Positions 24,364 to 25,547 of a stretch of 25,547 nucleotides of DNA are shown one piece after another. The stretch spans positions 1-25,547 of the forward strand of contig CAYXWN010000030.1 in NCBI GenBank assembly GCA_964468815.1, read 5' to 3'. This stretch comes from UMGS621 sp964468815. GTDB taxonomy: Bacteria; Bacillota; Clostridia; Christensenellales; Borkfalkiaceae. Positions within the stretch are counted from its first letter, which is position 1, and every line of letters begins with the position of its first letter. A program made the translations under genes and the position numbers. Below the pieces are notes generated by a model that saw only the letters and a program-made list of their open reading frames with translations, was not told the origin of the DNA and did no database searches.

Positions 24364-25547
24364 AATTCCATAATGGTATCTTTATCGTTATAATCGTGTT
24401 TTATACCGAGAATTTCTTGATATTTTTCCGCGCCCTTTCCGGCGACTAGTACAATATCGTCCTTTTTCGCACAATTTAACGCGTATCGGATTCCTTCTTT
24501 TCGATTTTGCACCACAACATAACGATCGGACTGCGTTAAAAGACCTTTTTCCACCGCGTAAATAATATCCATCGGCTCTTCAAATCGCGGATTGTCCGAC
24601 GTAATCACGGTAAAATCAGCCAATTTCCCGGCAATCGCCCCCATCGAAGATCGTTTGGTTTTATCACGATTTCCGCCACACCCGAATACGCAAATCAACT
24701 TTCCTTGACATACTTTTTTCAAAGCGGAAAGGGCTTTTTCTAAGCCGTCCGGCGTATGCGCGTAATCAATAAATACTTTTGCGCCGTCGACAGACGTAAC
24801 GCACTCCATTCTCCCCTCGACCGCACAAACGCGCGCGATTCCGTCCGGAATCACCTCGACAGGGACGCCTAAAAGAGCAACGGCGGCTGCCGCCGCAAGG
24901 CAATTGTAGACGTTAAAAGAGCCGTATAATTCACTTTTTATATCATATATCCGATCAAATAAATTCATGACGAATCGGTTTCCTGCCTCTGTACTTTCCA
25001 CGTCGATTGCAAAAATATCGGCTGGATTTTCGATTCCGTATGATAAAACATTCGGAACGGTATTCATGATTTCAACCCCGACGGGATCGTCGCTGTTCAC
25101 CAAAAGATACCGACAAGTATCGTGTTGAAAAAACTTCAACTTTGCCGCTTTATAACGTTCCATGTCCTTAAAAAAATCAAGATGATCTTGCGTCAGATTG
25201 GTGAAAATTCCGATCTCGTAACGCACCCCCTCCAATTTTTTTAAATAAACAGCATGCGCGGAAACCTCCATTACCACGTATTCCACACCGGAATCCACCA
25301 TCTCCCGAAATATTTTCTGCAATCGAATCGGATCGGGCGTCGTTAATTCGGGCTCGTAAAAAACATCGTCGTAAAACACGCCTAACGTACCGATTACGCC
25401 CGTTTTCTTTCCGGCATAATCCAAAATCTTTTTCAGAATATGACACGTCGTCGTCTTTCCGTTCGTACCGCTGACGCCGATCAATTTCAAGCGATCGGCA
25501 GGTCTGCCGAAAAACTCCGCGGCAAGCAAACTCATAGCAACGCGAGC
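24336..25547 (-). CDS. murE: UDP-MurNAc-tripeptide synthetase MurE (5' end cut by window edge)
   Basis: The visible 403 residues run from mid domain 1 to the C-terminus. The frame stays open through the edge (ARVA before MSLLAAEFFGRPADRLK), so the true start lies outside; roughly 80-90 residues are missing compared with a typical MurE. The ATP loop is SGTNGKTTT; TTPDPIRLQ and VMEVSAHA are MurE signatures; the DNPR motif (SDNPRFEEP) indicates meso-diaminopimelate as the third residue. The conserved GKGHE near the C-terminus reads GKGAE here. It adds the third amino acid of the peptide stem and overlaps mraY by 28 nt. Confidence 0.97.
   Translation of the reverse strand, partial: ARVAMSLLAAEFFGRPADRLKLIGVSGTNGKTTTCHILKKILDYAGKKTGVIGTLGVFYDDVFYEPELTTPDPIRLQKIFREMVDSGVEYVVMEVSAHAVYLKKLEGVRYEIGIFTNLTQDHLDFFKDMERYKAAKLKFFQHDTCRYLLVNSDDPVGVEIMNTVPNVLSYGIENPADIFAIDVESTEAGNRFVMNLFDRIYDIKSELYGSFNVYNCLAAAAAVALLGVPVEVIPDGIARVCAVEGRMECVTSVDGAKVFIDYAHTPDGLEKALSALKKVCQGKLICVFGCGGNRDKTKRSSMGAIAGKLADFTVITSDNPRFEEPMDIIYAVEKGLLTQSDRYVVVQNRKEGIRYALNCAKKDDIVLVAGKGAEKYQEILGIKHDYNDKDTIMELCFTDGNEK

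Overview
The window looks like chromosomal housekeeping DNA from a moderately AT-rich, low-GC Gram-positive bacterium, probably an uncultured member of the class Clostridia. The pointers are an IspH protein fused to ribosomal protein S1 (a clostridial arrangement), spoVG, a MurE with the DNPR motif of meso-diaminopimelate-adding enzymes, and AGGAGG-type ribosome binding sites. TGA ends rnhA, proC and murD and the only tRNA-Trp has a CCA anticodon, so the code appears standard. No phage, transposon, plasmid or CRISPR genes are visible.

Layout. (1) 74-7791, minus strand: a tightly packed run proC > rnhA > VTT-domain membrane protein > surE > BaiN/HI0933-type flavoprotein > cmk > plsC > ispH-rpsA. 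Most junctions overlap or are separated by under 10 nt, and the largest gap is 50 nt, so it is probably one operon mixing amino-acid, nucleotide, lipid, isoprenoid and translation functions. (2) 7810-8624, plus strand: a tRNA-Trp(CCA) gene with its own promoter, a 100-N assembly gap, and a 142-bp tandem repeat whose unit contains the 3' end of the tRNA, a terminator hairpin and two further palindromes, followed by an AT-rich spacer and a near-consensus promoter. (3) 8625-13745, plus strand: leuS and a P-type cation ATPase. (4) 13787-15148, minus: murC, divergent from (5) 15293-16257, plus: spoVG and upp. (6) 16353-25547, minus: the division and cell-wall (dcw) cluster murE (cut by the window edge) > mraY > murD > ftsW > murA > ftsQ/divIB > ftsA > ftsZ, closed by a strong bidirectional terminator.

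The genes of regions 4 and 6 work together. MurA starts and MurC, MurD and MurE extend the cytoplasmic peptidoglycan precursor; MraY moves it onto the lipid carrier; FtsW polymerises it at the septum; FtsQ, FtsA and FtsZ position the machinery. IspH (isoprenoid carrier supply) and PlsC (phospholipid) feed the same envelope.

The most notable points are a P-type ATPase whose phosphorylated aspartate is replaced by glutamate (E392) while other catalytic motifs are intact; the tRNA-tail tandem repeat, whose assembly gap sits exactly flush with the repeat unit; a four-cysteine cluster in the third S1 domain of IspH-S1; and a rearranged dcw cluster with murA between ftsW and ftsQ and no murF or murG. 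I found no clearly novel multi-gene system. All functional calls come from reading motifs by eye.
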